Assembly: GCF_047971665.1 (NCBI RefSeq)
Contig: NZ_JBKEAA010000026.1
Span: forward strand, 1-64,000
Direction: 5' to 3'
DNA from: Castellaniella sp047971665
GTDB lineage: Bacteria > Pseudomonadota > Gammaproteobacteria > Burkholderiales > Burkholderiaceae_B
DNA: 64,000 nt
Positions 63,622 to 64,000 of the stretch are shown one piece after another. Both the position numbers and the translations under genes were made by a program. Numbering within the stretch: the first letter of the stretch is position 1; each line of letters starts with the position of its first letter. The notes beneath the pieces were generated by a model. The model saw only the letters and a program-made list of their open reading frames with translations. It did no database searches and was not told the DNA's origin.

Positions 63622-64000
63622 ATGTCCGCACCGACCCCCCGCCCCTCCCTGCGGCTGCATATCCTGTCCGACCTGCACCTCAGCCAGCAAGGCCTGGAGT
63701 TGCCTGACGTCCAGGCGGATGTCACCATCCTGGCAGGCGACATCGCCCGGCCTCGCACCGCGATGTACTGGGCAAGCCGGATTCCCCGCCCCGTGCTGTA
63801 TGTGCCGGGCAACCATGAATACTACGGGGGGACCATCCCCGCCGTCCGCACGACGCTGGCCGAGGAGGCCCGGATTCACAGTATCCAGTTGCTGGATCAG
63901 CAGACCGTGGAAATCAACAGCGTGCGCTTTCTGGGCACCACGCTGTGGACGGATTTCGAGCTGTTCGGCGCCGAACTGCGCGATCTGGCCATGGAGCGCA
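63622..64000 (+). CDS. Metallophosphoesterase (partial, cut by window end)
   Basis: The first 126 residues of a calcineurin-like phosphoesterase are visible: ILSDLHLSQQGLEL (first metal-binding block), VTILAGDIARPR, VLYVPGNHEYYGG (GNHE) and VRFLGTTLWTDFEL. The order and spacing match the family. The 3' end lies beyond the window. It is transcribed away from tRNA-Lys, with no clear Shine-Dalgarno. The substrate is unknown. Confidence 0.88.
   Translation, partial: MSAPTPRPSLRLHILSDLHLSQQGLELPDVQADVTILAGDIARPRTAMYWASRIPRPVLYVPGNHEYYGGTIPAVRTTLAEEARIHSIQLLDQQTVEINSVRFLGTTLWTDFELFGAELRDLAMER

Overview
The window is GC-rich chromosomal DNA from a betaproteobacterium, most likely an Alcaligenaceae member related to Bordetella, Achromobacter or Castellaniella. 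This is inferred from gene families and order (ychF, pth-rplY-prs, tRNA-Gln-ispE-lolB, lptD-surA-ksgA opposite amgK-murU, glyQ-glyS-gmhB-plsC). It was not checked by database search. No phage, insertion sequence or CRISPR array was seen. Most long open frames opposite real genes are GC-driven shadows and are left out.

Layout. 1-7.9 kb is a leftward housekeeping block: ychF, a CPBP protease, pth, rplY, prs, tRNA-Gln, ispE, lolB and a TPR protein. 8-12.3 kb holds mutM, a RidA-family gene, an FAD-linked oxidase and a phosphomannomutase/phosphoglucomutase. 12.4-22.2 kb is a leftward surface-glycan cluster. It has a WecA-type initiator, a WbpO/WbpP pair predicted to make UDP-GalNAcA, a MurJ/Wzx-type flippase, and three glycosyltransferase genes, one of which fuses two complete GT4 enzymes. 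22.4-26.3 kb carries gabD opposite an IclR regulator, then an APC permease. 26.3-32.4 kb is a chaperone-usher fimbrial operon behind an AT-rich control region. 32.5-34.2 kb is an orphan acyl carrier protein and ketosynthase pair. 34.2-34.4 kb holds a candidate small RNA.

34.5-39.5 kb is a leftward oxidase operon: a CcoN with a CcoS-like N-terminus, CcoO, a one-haem cytochrome c, a SCO protein, a membrane protein and the O2-dependent ubiquinone hydroxylase Coq7. 39.7-44.3 kb has an OsmC gene, then a tight leftward run of enoyl-CoA hydratase, class I fumarase, CitE-like lyase and thyA. 44.4-50.2 kb is the rightward glyQ-glyS-gmhB-plsC-metallopeptidase run plus gloA. 50.2-56.9 kb has ksgA, surA and lptD facing amgK and murU, which join envelope assembly to cell-wall recycling. 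57-63 kb has a membrane coiled-coil protein and two amino-acid ABC systems (Gln-type and MetNIQ). The window ends with tRNA-Lys and the start of a metallophosphoesterase.

The most unusual items are the structured small RNA with an anti-Shine-Dalgarno loop (34.22-34.38 kb), the 26-bp perfect palindrome in the fimbrial control region, the double glycosyltransferase, the CcoS-CcoN fusion in an operon with coq7, the hydratase-fumarase-lyase run that suggests C5-dicarboxylate metabolism, the orphan ACP-KS pair, and an LptD with no cysteine in its mature part.
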